Below are positions 1 to 11,700 of a DNA stretch of 64,000 bases, piece after piece; the first letter of the stretch is position 1, and every line of letters begins with the position of its first letter. A program made the position numbers and the translations under genes. Source of the DNA: Lucinisca nassula (lineage: Eukaryota; Mollusca; Bivalvia; Lucinida; Lucinidae); assembly GCA_963580285.1 (NCBI GenBank), contig OY757017.1:12288538-12352537 (forward strand), in the 5' to 3' direction. The notes under the pieces were generated by a model. The model did not search any database. It was not told the origin of the DNA and was given only the letters and a program-made list of their open reading frames with translations.

Positions 1-2330
1 GGATGTCGGATGTATGTAGGGAGCGGAATCTCGACAAGACTATATACTATCTTGTAGAACAATAGGAGGCGAGCATCTGCCCGCCTCTGTTCCAATGATC
101 TCCATTCCAGGGTATTTAGCATCTGGGTCACACTACTATATGAAGAGTAGTCATGTTTGACCCATCTAGCTGCTCTTCTTTGGACTTGCTCAACCTTGCT
201 TATATTTGACTGGGTATATGGGCTCCACACAGGGGAGGCATACTCAAGCTGGGGCCTAACAAGGGTATTATAAGCTGTTTCACGTATGCCTTGATGTTTG
301 GTGCGTATGTTCCTACGTATGAAGCCCAGGGTCCGATTTGCTTTGGTGGTCACGTTATGAATGTGGGTGTTCCAAGTTAAATCACGGCTAAACTCAAGGC
401 CCAGGTACTTGGCATGATCAGCCTCCTGGAGGACTTCACCGTGGAGAATGTAATTGTGTCTAATGGGTTCTTTAGAACGGGAAATGTGTAGGACCTGGCA
501 TTTACCCGGGTTAAATTCCATTTCCCAGTTCTTTTCCCAAGTTTCAAGTTTTTGGAGGTCCCTTTGCAATAAGGTACAGTCAGCATCACTGCAGACAGCC
601 AAATATATTGCCGTGTCATCTGCAAAAAGTCTGACCTGTGAGTGGATCTGCTCTGGTAGGTCATTGATGTATAAAAGAAACAGGATCGGTCCCAGTACTG
701 ATCCTTGGGGAACCCCAGATGTGACCGGAATTTGGGATGAGGTTTCCCCCTCTAGGGCTACACGTTGAGTACGGCCAAAAAGGAAAGCTTTGATCCAGTT
801 TAGGGTGTTTGAGGTTATGCCATGTTGGTGCAGTTTGTGGAGTAATTTAATATGGCTAACCTTATCGAATGCTTTACTAAAATCCAGGAGTATCAGGTCA
901 GTCTGGTGACCTGCTGATAGATTTCGTGCAAGCTCATCAACAAGTTGGATGAGCTGTGTTTCGCAGGACCTCCTTTCCCTAAATCCATGTTGAAGATCAT
1001 ACAAGATGTTATGTTTGTCGAGATGCTTAGTAAGGTTGGATGCAACAATATGCTCCATTAGCTTGCAGCAAATGCAAGTTAAGGAGATAGGCCTGTAATT
1101 TGCAGGGTCACTTTTGTCACCCTTTTTGAACAGGGGAGAAACAATGGCTGTCTTCCAATCCGAGGGGATTTGACCACTGGAAAGTGATTTCTGGAAAATG
1201 ACCTGAAGCATGGGCGCTATTTGGTCTCTAAGGGATTTAAGGACTACTGGTTTAAGAGCATCTGGACCGGCGGCTTTGGTCGGGTTTAAGTTCGATAAGA
1301 GTTTAAGAATTCCTGCTGCTGATATGTTTATTGTAGGCATTTCCGGGAATTTGGGTAAATATTCTTCCGGAACAGATTCTTTATTAATGGTGCCATTTGC
1401 CAATCCATTCTTAAGAGCATTGTCAGAAAGCTGACTTAAACTCAATGGTGATAGGGGTGTGAAGGAGGACTGAAATTGTCTATTGAGAGTATTTGTCTTA
1501 TCTAAATTGGTTGTGGAATATTTGCCAGTTACAGGATCTAATAATGGACCTATACCTTGGGTGTCTTGCTTGCAATTTTTTATGAAAGAGAAGAGTTTTT
1601 TCGTGGAAAATTTGGCAGAACTAGCCTCAGAAGGTTCAGAGGCATTTTCAGGTTTATCATTTAAGCCAAGGACATCAGCCAAGTAGTTGTCATAAGCCTG
1701 TTTTATTCTTGCTTTGACTAGATGTCGCATGTTTACAAAATGCTTCCTATCTTTGGGTCGTTTGGTAGATTTTTGCTTCTGATAAAGGGAGTCTCTTTTG
1801 CGAATTAAACGTTTTATACCTTGTGTGACCTAAGGAAGACTTTTTTTGGAGCCAAATTTCTTGCAGGGGACATACTTTTGGAGGCCAGTATTGATAGAAG
1901 TTTTAAAAGAGATCCAAAGTTCTTCTACTGGCTTTGAGGAAGCATTTGCCAGGAATTCAGTCTTGACCTCCTCCATGTAGGTCTTGAATCCTTCCCAATT
2001 TGCTTTCCTATACAAAAAACTGGACCTAGGTACCTGCCGCGATTCAGCGGGCTTGGTAAGGACTTCGGATATGACCATATCGTGGTCAGCTATGCCAGGG
2101 AACACCTGGGTTTCCTTAACCAAGGTATAATTTGAGGTCAGAAATAGATCTAATACATTCCCCCCTCTAGTAGGCTGGGTAACAACTTGAACCAAGTTAC
2201 AGTCATCAATCAATGAAATGAAATCTTCATAAAGTCTGGGGAAGTTACATCCAGGTTTGATTTCAGGGACAAAGTCATTGTTCCATGACAGTTTGGGGAA
2301 ATTTAGGTCTTAGGTACCCAGCAAAGAATC
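1..2330 (-). mobile_element. LINE (CR1/Jockey-like) endonuclease-reverse transcriptase, 5'-truncated and cut by the window edge
   Basis: Read on the minus strand, one frame is open from the left window edge to 1829 (about 609 codons). A single in-frame TAG (1830-1832) separates it from an open stretch continuing to about 2309. The upstream part has the end of an apurinic-type endonuclease (TQPTRGGNVLDL, GIADHDMV). The downstream part has reverse-transcriptase blocks: DFSKAFDKV near 890, GVPQGSVLGPILF near 700 and catalytic FADDTAIYLA near 615. It then shows the usual C-terminal helical region (QRRAARWVK near 165). The N-terminal endonuclease is missing beyond 2310, so this copy is 5'-truncated. 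Apart from the stop it is remarkably intact, which suggests recent insertion. CR1/Jockey-like is an inference from the motifs; a related clade is possible. Confidence 0.9.
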
Positions 2331-2353
2331 AGATCAGCCTGCACATCCATATA

Positions 2354-2559
2354 CAGTAAAATTCCTCTATTAAGACCACCTTTGGGACTGTTCAAAAGTG
2401 GTCTTTAAGACCACTTTTGAACAGTTCCAAAGGTGGTCTCTGGCCAGTAGACACTGTATGCCAAAAACACAAAGAAAGAATAAGTGAAAACTACCAAATA
2501 AGGTTTTCAAAGCAAAATTTGTCTTAATTTTATGTGGTCTTAATAGCGGAACTTTACTG
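2354..2559. mobile_element. 206-bp palindromic MITE, TA target site
   Basis: The ends CAGTAAAATTCC and GGAACTTTACTG form terminal inverted repeats flanked by TA on both sides. Inside is a hairpin whose arms contain CAAAAGTGGTCTT. Copies of nearly the same length are at 7369-7574, 49446-49650 and 57420-57625. The TA duplication and CAGT ends point to pogo/Tc1-mariner-type mobilisation (inference). Confidence 0.8.
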
Positions 2560-2561
2560 TA

Positions 2562-3127
2562 GTCTTACAGGCACCTTCTTTAGCTGCATGAAGGAGCATT
2601 GGGGCATTAGCTATCCTTAGTGTGGACAAGGAAGACATTGATCAGGCTGATCAGAGCCTTCGCTGAGCACACATGTAAATTGTAGGAAATGTTGTGCCCC
2701 AGCTCATATGATTTTGGCAGAACAAAGTTTAGTCTACGCATTTAGCTCTGTCAAATACAGAGGCCTTCAAGGCTAATGAAACAGTCTACACCCCCCCCCC
2801 CCCCCCCCCTATCACTTCCATGATGCACCTTGTCCACTCCCATCAGTCCATACTGACTTTGAACTGCTTTTTCACGCTATTTTGCTCCATTTCTTGAACA
2901 CAACCAGCAGTTGCTGCAAAACCATTCAGCAAATAACTTGTGTAAGGAAGCAGATAATTCACGAATGATGCCAAGCCTGTTATTCTCTGAAGAAAAAAAT
3001 GTACAAATTTTTAATCTCAAAAGATCAGGGATAAATACAGATTAAACAGTCAACAACAGACTTTGTTTCTAGAGTGTTTAATCGTCAACTTGTTTTGGTC
3101 CACTAAGATCTTTTTCAAACGTTTTTT
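2562..3127. other. Intergenic or intronic sequence with a poly-C run
   Basis: No coding exon or recognisable element is seen. A run of about 20 C occurs near 2790. Because the preceding CARMIL exon is not visible, this stretch is presumably intron, but that cannot be shown here. Confidence 0.5.
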
Positions 3128-3412
3128 CCCTTATCTTGTTGATCACCTTCCTTTGCAAACAGTGTCGATCCAGATCAGATGACTTCTGAAGAACCCTTAT
3201 CCTGCTCTTCACAACAACCCCTACCTTTGCAAACAGTGTAGATCCAGATCAGATGGCTTCTGAAGAAGCCACTGATCAGGATCTACACTGGTTCACATAC
3301 AGTTCGTGAATGTGCAGGAATAAAGTACATCAAGTAATCTGATTGGTTCAAAATCAGAAATTGGTGTGGCTAAATAACTTATTCAGCAAGATAAGGATTA
3401 AAGTGTCAGCTG
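3128..3412. mobile_element. TTAA-type MITE family A, with partial 5' duplicate
   Basis: A full copy runs from about 3197 (ACCCTTATCCTGCTC) to 3412 (GCAAGATAAGG). It contains the core hairpin CAAACAGTGTAGATCCAG with the loop GGCTTCTGAAGAAGCC. A second, truncated left half lies directly before it (3128-3196), as if by slippage or unequal exchange. Confidence 0.75.
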
Positions 3413-3500
3413 CTGTGGAACTTAGTTTAGTGTTTTAGGGGTCACTTATTGTACTTAGCTCTGGATAAGAAGAAGCAATGAGAATAATTCTGGAATAATT

Positions 3501-3736
3501 GAGCCCCTCCAGCGAATTTGTGTCTTCGAGCATTCCGTCATGACAAATTTTAACTGCGCATGCCCAGCCATTCAGAGGGGCCAGGGATATGGCTTTCTGT
3601 CTGAAGGTTCCTCTTGATTCACTGCTTATATGAGCGAGCAGCAAAGGTTCTGGCGAGACTGTGCGGATGCGCAGGTTCGCCTGAACCTTCGCTGCTCAGC
3701 ATAGGCGATAAGTACTAAAATCGCTTGACGGGGCCC
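3501..3736 (+). mobile_element. GC-rich MITE (copy 1), 4-bp target duplication AATT
   Basis: The ends GAGCCCCTCCAGCGA and TCGCTTGACGGGGCCC are imperfect inverted repeats. AATT flanks both sides (3497-3500 and 3737-3740). This is one of five copies in the window. A palindromic stretch near the 3' end pairs GCAGCGAAGGTTC-like arms. Confidence 0.85.
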
Positions 3737-4383
3737 AATTATAGCCCCGCTTTGAAAAAGTGGGTCTATATTGGATCTGCCTTGTCCTTCTGTGATTCGG
3801 TAATTCTGTTATTCATGATAACTCAAAAACCGTTTCAGGTATTTTCATGAAACTTCAAACAAATGTAAAGCACTATAAGACGGTGTGCAGAGCGCATGAA
3901 CCATAACTGGACTGCCAAGAGTTATTGCCCTTTGAACATCGAACAATGGCAACCGTAATTCCGTTATTCATGGTAACTCAAAAACTGTTTGAGGTATTTT
4001 CATGACACTTCACACAAATGTAAAGCACTATGAGACGATGTACAGAGCGCATGACCCATAACTCTGGATTGGAGTTATTGCCCTTTCAACATTGAAAAAT
4101 GGCAATTTTAAAATTGTCCGCTCCATAACTCAAAAAACCGTTTGAGATATTTTCATGAAACTTCACACAAGTGTAAAGCACTATAAGATGCTGTGCAAAG
4201 CGCATGAACCATAACTCTGGATTGCCTACTTTTGGAGTTATTGCCCTTTGAACATTGAAAAATAGAACTTGGAATTAACTCCTACAGTAACAATTTGTAA
4301 AGCTGAAAACATTATTTTCTTGTATTTTTCTTTTCTGATAGTGCTATAGCGGGGCTATAGTTGGATCCTCTGACAGTTCTAGA
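3737..4383 (+). mobile_element. Helitron2-like (HINE) element, TATAGCCCCGC family
   Basis: It begins TTATAGCCCCGCTTTG and carries tandem units of about 160 bp (CATAACTCAAAAACCGTTT, TCATGAAACTTC, GAGTTATTGCCCTTT). Near its end is the reverse complement GCGGGGCTATA, followed by a short hairpin and TTCTAG. The asymmetric inverted repeats plus 3' hairpin resemble Helentron/Helitron2 non-autonomous elements. The GC-rich MITE at 3501 abuts its 5' end. Confidence 0.7.
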
Positions 4384-4565
4384 CGTCCTTGTTTCTGAAA
4401 AAAAAAAAAACAGCATACGTTGTCGGTACTTGTTAGAATCACCTCAGCGATTGCAACAAGTACCCACATATGTTTTGAGGAAGAAAATTATCCCTAAGTT
4501 ATCCTCATTACTCTTCCTTCCCTGGAGCTATTATTATTTATAGAAAAGAAATTTATAGGCTTTTA

Positions 4566-5260
4566 ATTAGACCGGGCAAGGGCCATTTTATTTTTCATAT
4601 TATCCTCTCATGTTTGCCTTTTGCTGAATTGTGATGTCCGCCATCTTTGATTTACTGCACAGTTGATAAGAAATCAAAGGAAAATAATATATCATGCACC
4701 AGAATAATTTCCAGCCAATAAATTGATAAATAAAAACTTTTGATTGTTTTTCATTCATTTCAGTACTTTATTTCATTGTTTCTCCCAATAAAATTTTCAT
4801 TCTAACATGACATAAACATTTTCCCACTGAGCACCGTGATTAACATAGTGCATGCAGAAGAGTGCATTTGGTAATGCCACATGTAAACATGTACTTCTCA
4901 CAACGTCCGTTTCAAAAGAATTCTTTAGAAAACATTGCAACAATGTAGAACATGTCATGTAAAAGCTTTGCAGTATAACAAATTCTTTATATGGGCCCCG
5001 TCAAGCGATTTTGGTACTTATCGCCTATGCGAGTAGCGAAGGTTCAGGCGAGCCTGCGCATCCGCGCAGTCTCGCCAGAACCTTCGCTGCTCACTCATAC
5101 AAGCAGTGAATCAAGAGGAACCTTCAGACAGAAAGCCATATCCCTGGCCCCTCTGAATGGCTGGGCATGCGCAGTTAAAATTTGTCATGACGGAATGCTC
5201 GAAGACACAAATTCGCTTGGCGGGCTCATATGATTCTTGATCTGGACCCCATCAAGAATC
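4566..5260. repeat. Dispersed repeat shared with 49672-50100, interrupted by a MITE
   Basis: The segment 4566-4988 matches 49672-50100 over about 420 bp. Both include TTGCTGAATTGTGATGTC-like and TAATTTCCAGCCAATAAAT sequence. The match continues weakly after 5231 because the GC-rich MITE inserted at 4993. No protein-coding signal is seen. Confidence 0.7.
4993..5227 (-). mobile_element. GC-rich MITE (copy 2), ATAT target duplication
   Basis: It is inverted relative to copy 1. It begins GGGCCCCGTCAAGCGA and ends GCGGGCTC, flanked by ATAT at 4989-4992 and 5228-5231. It lies inside the dispersed repeat that starts at 4566. Confidence 0.85.
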
Positions 5261-5282
5261 AAAATAACTGATAATGTATATA

Positions 5283-5639
5283 CAGTCGAATTTCAGTGTC
5301 TCGAACACCTTTGCGACCACGAAAATCTGTTCCAGACAAGGGTAGTTCGAGCCACTGAGGTTACTGCCAGGAGGCATAACAAGATACTTTTAGACATCTT
5401 TTCGGTGTTTTATATTGAAAATGCATGCTTAGTGTACTCATTAGAATCGCCTCATCGAGGCGATTCTAATGAGTAGACACAGTATACATTTGCAAGATAA
5501 AAGACTAAAATCTCCTTAATTATCCCCCCCCCCCCCCCCATTTTTTCTTATGTAGAGGATTTCGCTAGGGGCTCAAGAATGGGTTGGACACATCCATGGT
5601 GAACGAGCCATCGGTGTTCGAGCCATGGAAGTTTTAATG
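5283..5639. mobile_element. pogo/Tigger-like non-autonomous element ending at the CARMIL 3' splice site
   Basis: The ends CAGTCGAATTTCAGTG and the complement of GGTGTTCGAGCCATGG form imperfect inverted repeats, flanked by TA (5281-5282 and 5640-5641). The interior holds a near-perfect hairpin (about 5434-5478, arms with CATTAGAATCGCCTC) and a C-run near 5525. Its right end is only 8 nt before the AG of the first CARMIL exon. Branch point and pyrimidine context must therefore come largely from the element. Confidence 0.7.
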
Positions 5640-5649
5640 TATATTTCAG

Positions 5650-5727
5650 ATGTTGTATACATTCCTAGCTCAACCCAGTATGATTTCCCATCTAGATTTG
5701 TCTGGTACAGACTGTGAGCTGGAGAAG
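5650..5727 (+). CDS. CARMIL: CARMIL exon a (LRR)
   Basis: 26 codons, phase 0 at both ends, acceptor TTTCAG and donor GTAAGT. The translation includes [18 protein letters not shown], matching the vertebrate segment FLAQPNAIVHLDLS. This is a leucine-rich-repeat strand plus helix. A transposon ends 8 nt before the acceptor, and a SINE fragment sits 14 nt after the donor with a duplicated donor at 5827. Use of that second donor would add 99 nt but reads a TGA after nine codons, so 5728 is chosen. Confidence 0.92.
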
Positions 5728-8700
5728 GTAAGTTTTATCATGTTTGTGTGTGTGTGAATTCGGGTTTAACGTCGCTTTCAACAATTTTTCAGTCATATCA
5801 CGACGGTGTCTGGTTGCAACAGGGAGGTAAGTTTTAATTTATCATTGAGATTTGGAAGTACAAGGAGAGCTATTGTAGTCACCCTGGTCGTCCGCTTGCA
5901 GATGTGCATTGGCATTCCCGTCACACTGCATTAAAGTTTTTCAAGTGCTATATCTCATCAGTCACTCATTACAGAGCATTTATATTTGGAACATGGAAGG
6001 GTCTTCTGAGATTGCAAGAGAACAAAGCCCTGGGTTCATGCCCTGGCGTGGGGCTAGGGATAAGAATCTAGGACACCTTTGTAATACTGTAAGTTTTTTT
6101 TAAATGCTTATATCTTGACATTCACTCTGACATCACAGATCATTCATATCTAGAATCTTGTTACCTGGGAGGGTCTTCTGAGATTCCAAATGAACACAAC
6201 CCTGGGGGTGGGGCAAGGGGTCAAAATCTAGGACACATGCATTTCCATTATGCTAAGTTATGGACACAAATAGTTATACATCAGCCAACTGTGTGACATT
6301 GATTTAAGTTTGAAAGAGTGAAGGTCATGGTGACCTAACTTCGAGGTCCAGGTCACCTTCATTTCATGATCCAGTGATTTTACCTTATATCTTGAAGACT
6401 ATATGTTGGATAAATGTAATACCTTGGATATTAGTTCTGCGTGACCCAATGAATGACCTAAAAATATATCTAGCTCAATATGATTTATATTTCATGGTTC
6501 AGTGATTTTTTGCCTTATATCTTGAATTCTGTTTGATGGAGAAATATCATACCTGGAATATAACTTCTTGTGGTCTCTCATCACTCTGAGTTCAAGCACT
6601 GTCTCTGAATCATCAGGTCTCTTCACCACTTTGGGTTCAGGCGCTGTGTCTTAATCATTAGGTCTCTCACCACTCAGGTTTAAAACACCATCACTGAATC
6701 ATTAGGTGTCTCACGGCTTTGGGTTCAAGCCTTGCTTGGGTCACATGCGAGACGTAAGTTCTGCCATGGAAGTCAGGTGGTTTTCTCCAGGTACTCTGGT
6801 TTTTGCCCACCTCTGATTAATGATCTGCTCAAAAGAAGTGAATCTTGATAGGACCATACCCCCATCCCCCTCCACCCCCCCCCCCACACACACACATACA
6901 CACACACACTAAACAAATTGTATTATTTCTTGTTAAAATTATATGCTAATGCTTGTTAGAATCCCCTTGTTGAAGTGTTTTCGTCCAGTACCCAGAACAT
7001 ATCGTTTAATTAAGAAATAAGATAATTCACCGTAAAACTAACTTCTTATATATAGCTGTGTAAAACATGTAATAAATTTCATATTACTTCCAGTTGATGG
7101 CGCCATTACAGCGAGGTTGTAGTCAAACCATCACATTGCTGAAGTTGTGTCGGACATCGTTTACCAACAAACGCATGAAGGAAACCACTGTGCCATCGTC
7201 ATTTAAACAGTTCTTTTCCACAGTATATTCATTGAAGACATTAAACTTGTCAGGCTGCAAGATACCTCCAGAAGCATTAAAGTAAGTACAATTAAACTTC
7301 GCTGGCTCAAACATCAATGGCTTGTTTAGTCCCTAAAGAAAAGTCCCATAACTGTAGGTATTGATATACAGTAGAATTCCTATATTAAGACCACCTTTAG
7401 ACTGTTCAAAAAGGGTCTTCAAGACCACTTTTGAACAGTCCCAAAAGTGGTCTCTAATCAGGGGATACTGCATGCAGAAAACATAAAGAAAGAATAACTG
7501 CAACCTACTTAATAATCTTTTTTAAAGCAGAATTAGTCTTAATTTTAGGTGTTCTTAATAGCAGGATTTCAATGTATTTGGGATAGGTAAGGGAGAATTT
7601 TCTGATTTTTCGTTGAAAACAAAATTTGTTTATTAAATGTTTTCTTCTGATATAAAGAATTACAAAATGGACAACTTCAACTAAGCTGTGCCCTCATATG
7701 TCCATAAAGTTCTTTTATCTGATACCGAATTCTGAGCACTAAGTCAGAAATGAACAGTAATCTTTTAATAATCCAGCACAGAATTTAAAACCAATTTCTA
7801 GTGATTTTTTTCAAAACTCTCAAACTAAACTACAAGAAGTTTCTAGAATGCTTTAGAGAAAGAATTTGCTAAAATGCTAGAATATATTAGAATTTTAATA
7901 CCTTTTCTTGTAAGCAAACTATTTACCAACTATGAAAATTTTATCATATTCCAGATTCCAAAATAGCCTAAACAGTTTGTAAAGTGGGTAGACATGTAAA
8001 TTAAACATTAACAAATAAAGCACGTATACATAATTGTTAAACAACTGTTGTATGCAAACAAACAGGTATGGACTGTATAGAAAATAACTATTGATAAATT
8101 TTGAATCAGATCTTAGCACAGGAAGTTAAGGGGAATGGGAACACCTTCAGGGGAGACAACTCCTGCAAAAGTAATTTTGTCTCCCTTGTTTATAGGGGTC
8201 AACTCTGAGGAGCAAATTCTTTCCTTTAAGAGTAGACCCCTTTTTCATTGGGACAGAGTTTATAGAAAAGCAAACAGGAAGTCTGGAAACTTATCTCCCT
8301 TTGAAAAATGGCAGAAAAATCCGCCAGGTGTTTCCATTCCCTTTAAACAAAAATTTCAATAGAAAACAGGATTGACATGGATGGCATCATGATGTTATGT
8401 ACCATTAACCATGTGTTATTACACATGTGATCCTATCATTTTTATGACATGACATTTTCCATTAAATAACATTGACATTATATGATAAATAAGTCTTCCT
8501 GTAGGGTTTGTTATACTGTGACATTTATTTTCAGGGAGCTGCTGTTGGGTCTTGGCAGTAACCGCAATCTCAGCAACGTTGAACTGAATCTCAGCAGCAT
8601 TGACCTTCAGAGCCAAGGAATTCAGAACCTACAAAACAGTCTTTCACAACTTAATAATATAACCAGTCTAAATATATCAAATATTGGTAAGTAATTTTAC

Positions 8701-11700
8701 CAGTCTAAATATATTAAACCGGCCCCGATAGCTCAGTTGGTAGAGTGTCCGCTCCGGGGAACGGGAGGTCTCGGGTTTGATCCCGGGCCGCGACATACCA
8801 AAGTCGTTAAAAATGGTACTAGCTGCTCCTCGCTTGGCACTCAGATTTACGGGGTAGAGCTAGGACTGGTCGATCCAGTGTCAGGATAATGTGACTGGGT
8901 GTGGTATCATGTAATGTGTCTGGGACATGATACTTCAGTGAGGCAGCACTATAAACGTGAGCATTGAGCTCCCTGTCGCAACCAGACACCGTCGTGATAT
9001 GACTGAAAAATTGTTGAAAGCGACGTTAAACCCGAATTCACACACACACACACACACAAATATATTAAATATTGGTTAAATAATATCACAAGTCTAAATA
9101 TATCAAATATTGGTAAGTAATATCACCAGTCAAATGTCTTAACCCTAGGGATGCGAAGAAAAACTACATCTGAAAATGTCGTCTGCTTATGTCATCTGCT
9201 AAATTTTTTTGCAAATGTTTCAAAAGTATTTTTATACAGCCAAATAGTGTGGACCCAAATCAGACTGCTCCTAGAGGAGCAGTCTGATCTGGGTCCCTAC
9301 TGTTTGCAAAAATGGCTTTTAAAGTAACCAGCATACATCAAAGCAGGCGACAATTGTCGTGATTGGCATATTATGGGTTAAATATTGTTAAGAAATATTA
9401 CTTGTCTAAATATGTCAAACATTGATAAGAAATATTATTAGTCTATAAATCTCATATATTGTTAAAAATTATTACCAGTCAAAATATCCCAATAATGGCA
9501 AGAAATGTTACCATTCTAAATACCTCAAATATTGATTTAATATTACCAGAATATTACCAGGCTAAACATAGGAAAATAGGAAAACCTTCAACCCAATGGT
9601 CTAATTTCAAAATAATTTTGTAGAAATGCCCCTCTCTTTGCCTTGTATCAACATTGCTAAAATGGTTCCACGCGACTGAACAAGATGGCCATCAGCGCTA
9701 AAAAATAGACAAAAAATACCTTCAAATGACATTTCTCAAGCCACTGGCTTGGCTTCATAATAATTAAAAAAAAATGTTCCTGATACCACCCCATACCTAA
9801 ATTGCTAAAATGGTGCCACTTCACTGAAGAAGATGGCTGCCAGGGTTAAAAATAGGAAAAAATTAACTCAATATCATCAAGACGATCTATTCGATATTTC
9901 TATGATTACACTGTACAAGTTATCCATCTGAACACAGCTTTTCTACAGCTTCTGGCAAAAGAATGTGCACTGTACTGGTAAACCACTTAGGGGATAACTG
10001 TATTGAAAATTGTCATTTGGGGAGGTAAATCGGAGGTTTTACGGTCGGAAATTTCGTTTTACGGCGACGCGCTAGCGGAGCCGTAAAACGTAATTTGCGA
10101 CCGTAAAACCGACGATTTACCTCCCCAAATGACAATTTTCAATACAGTTATCCCCATTCTAATGCACTTTTTTGGTTGTTAAGCTAACAATTGTACTATT
10201 TTGCACAAGGCGGCAAGCGCAGTGAGCTGCGTAAAACCAAATGCCAGCCAATGAAAAGCGACGTTACGTGATGACGTCGGGTTTCCGACAGTATATCGCA
10301 GAATATACTGTCGCAAATTTTTGATGTTGTCCAATCAGACGTCGCGTTACATACGTAAGTGCATTAGAATTATGTATAAGCCTGCCCAGGAAAAGTGTAG
10401 CTAAGTAAACTGACTGCATCGATATGAGCTATATATTTTTGACTGGGCATTTAACCCATTTTGTACCGGAAACCCCAAAACGGGTAATGAGTAAACAGTG
10501 CAGGCTCAGATCAGACGCCACAGAACCCGGCATCTGATTAGGGCCTACACTGTTTGCAAAAAGTTCAGCCATTTTCCAAATAAATTTTGAAGAAAACACA
10601 ACCTGACACCCCTAAATTTTGAAATGGACTCCCGCTATATATAAGGAGTAAGATTCCATTTGGTACAATAAGGGTTAAAATCCAAACTAACATGAATATC
10701 TCCAGGGACTCAATTTAAAAGTCATTTCTCAAAACAGAAAGGTTCTGCTCCACTGAACAAAATGACAGATCGTGCTGATAAAGGCATCATTAAATGCTAA
10801 TGCATTTTGGCTCAGGTGAACCATTCAGGTCCATCATAAACATCTTGTTCAATGAAATATTTTGGCTGATGACCTTCTTTGACGAAACTATTTTAACTCT
10901 TATCCTGCTGTTCACAACAACCTCTACCTTTGCAAACAGTTTAGATCCAGATCAGAGGCCATCTGTTCAGAATCTACACTGTTTGACATTCATTTTGTGA
11001 ATTTGCAGCAATAAATTGCATCAAGTAATCTGATTGGTTCAAAGTCAGAAATGGGTGTGGCTTAATTAATTATTCAGCGGGATAAGGGTTAATGAAGAAG
11101 AAACATTTAAGACTGTGTGAAGAAACAACAACAACAACAAAAACGACGATGAAAACAGCAACATGGGATGGATTATAAAACTAACAAAACATTTGTTTCT
11201 CTTTTCTGTGTCTACAGTTTTCAGTGATCAAGATCTGAGTGATATACTGAATAGTATAGGTCAGAACAAAGCCATCAAACATCTCTCTATAGGCAGAGTC
11301 TTCCAGAAAGTCAAGTAAGTCATTTCTTGTTACATATAAAGTCAATTCTTTTTATACTGGCATTCAAAATACCGTAAAAATCCTAAAAATTCGGACACCT
11401 TGAGGCTGCTGTAATTCTCCTAAATTTTAACAAATTTGTTTCACAATCCTGCAAGGAGTCCAGATGGAATGGCAAACAGTGTAGACTGATCAGGCAGCTC
11501 CTTCAGGAGCAGTCTGATCTGGGTCTGCACTGTTTGGTTAGGCCTGTCTGTCCCAATACTTAGGATCGTTACGGTAGCAACAAAACTTGTTATAATGACA
11601 ATTCCAATAGAACAAATGAATATTCATCTAAGCCACACCCATTTCTGTCTATCAACCAATAAAATTACTTGATGTAATTTATTCCTACAAATTCATAAAT

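Larger units (their letters stand above)
8646..9575 (+). repeat. Minisatellite of about 37 bp derived from the exon c-intron junction
   Basis: Units follow the pattern ACCAGTCTAAATATATC, then AAATATTGGTAAG. The first unit is coding sequence plus the real splice donor; about eight more units, progressively degenerate, follow in the intron. They are interrupted by a SINE (8719-9057) and a MITE (9139-9381). The unit near 9080-9118 keeps a perfect GTAAGT donor at 9113. Confidence 0.85.
9950..10450 (+). mobile_element. tRNA-derived SINE 3' half split by a foldback insertion
   Basis: 9950-9989 (GTGCACTGTACTGGTAAACC) and 10371-10450 (TATGTATAAGCCTGCCCAGG) together match the body of the SINE at 61443-61725. 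The 381 bp between them are the two elements listed separately at 9990 and 10156. Confidence 0.75.

Noticed and set aside
1..5649. The preceding CARMIL LRR exon
   Set aside because: Plus-strand sequence left of 5650 shows no splice-bounded leucine-rich-repeat segment; it presumably lies upstream of the window.
9080..9120. An extra CARMIL exon ending at the donor 9113
   Set aside because: It is a minisatellite unit; there is no acceptor, and the conserved protein continues directly from exon c to exon d.
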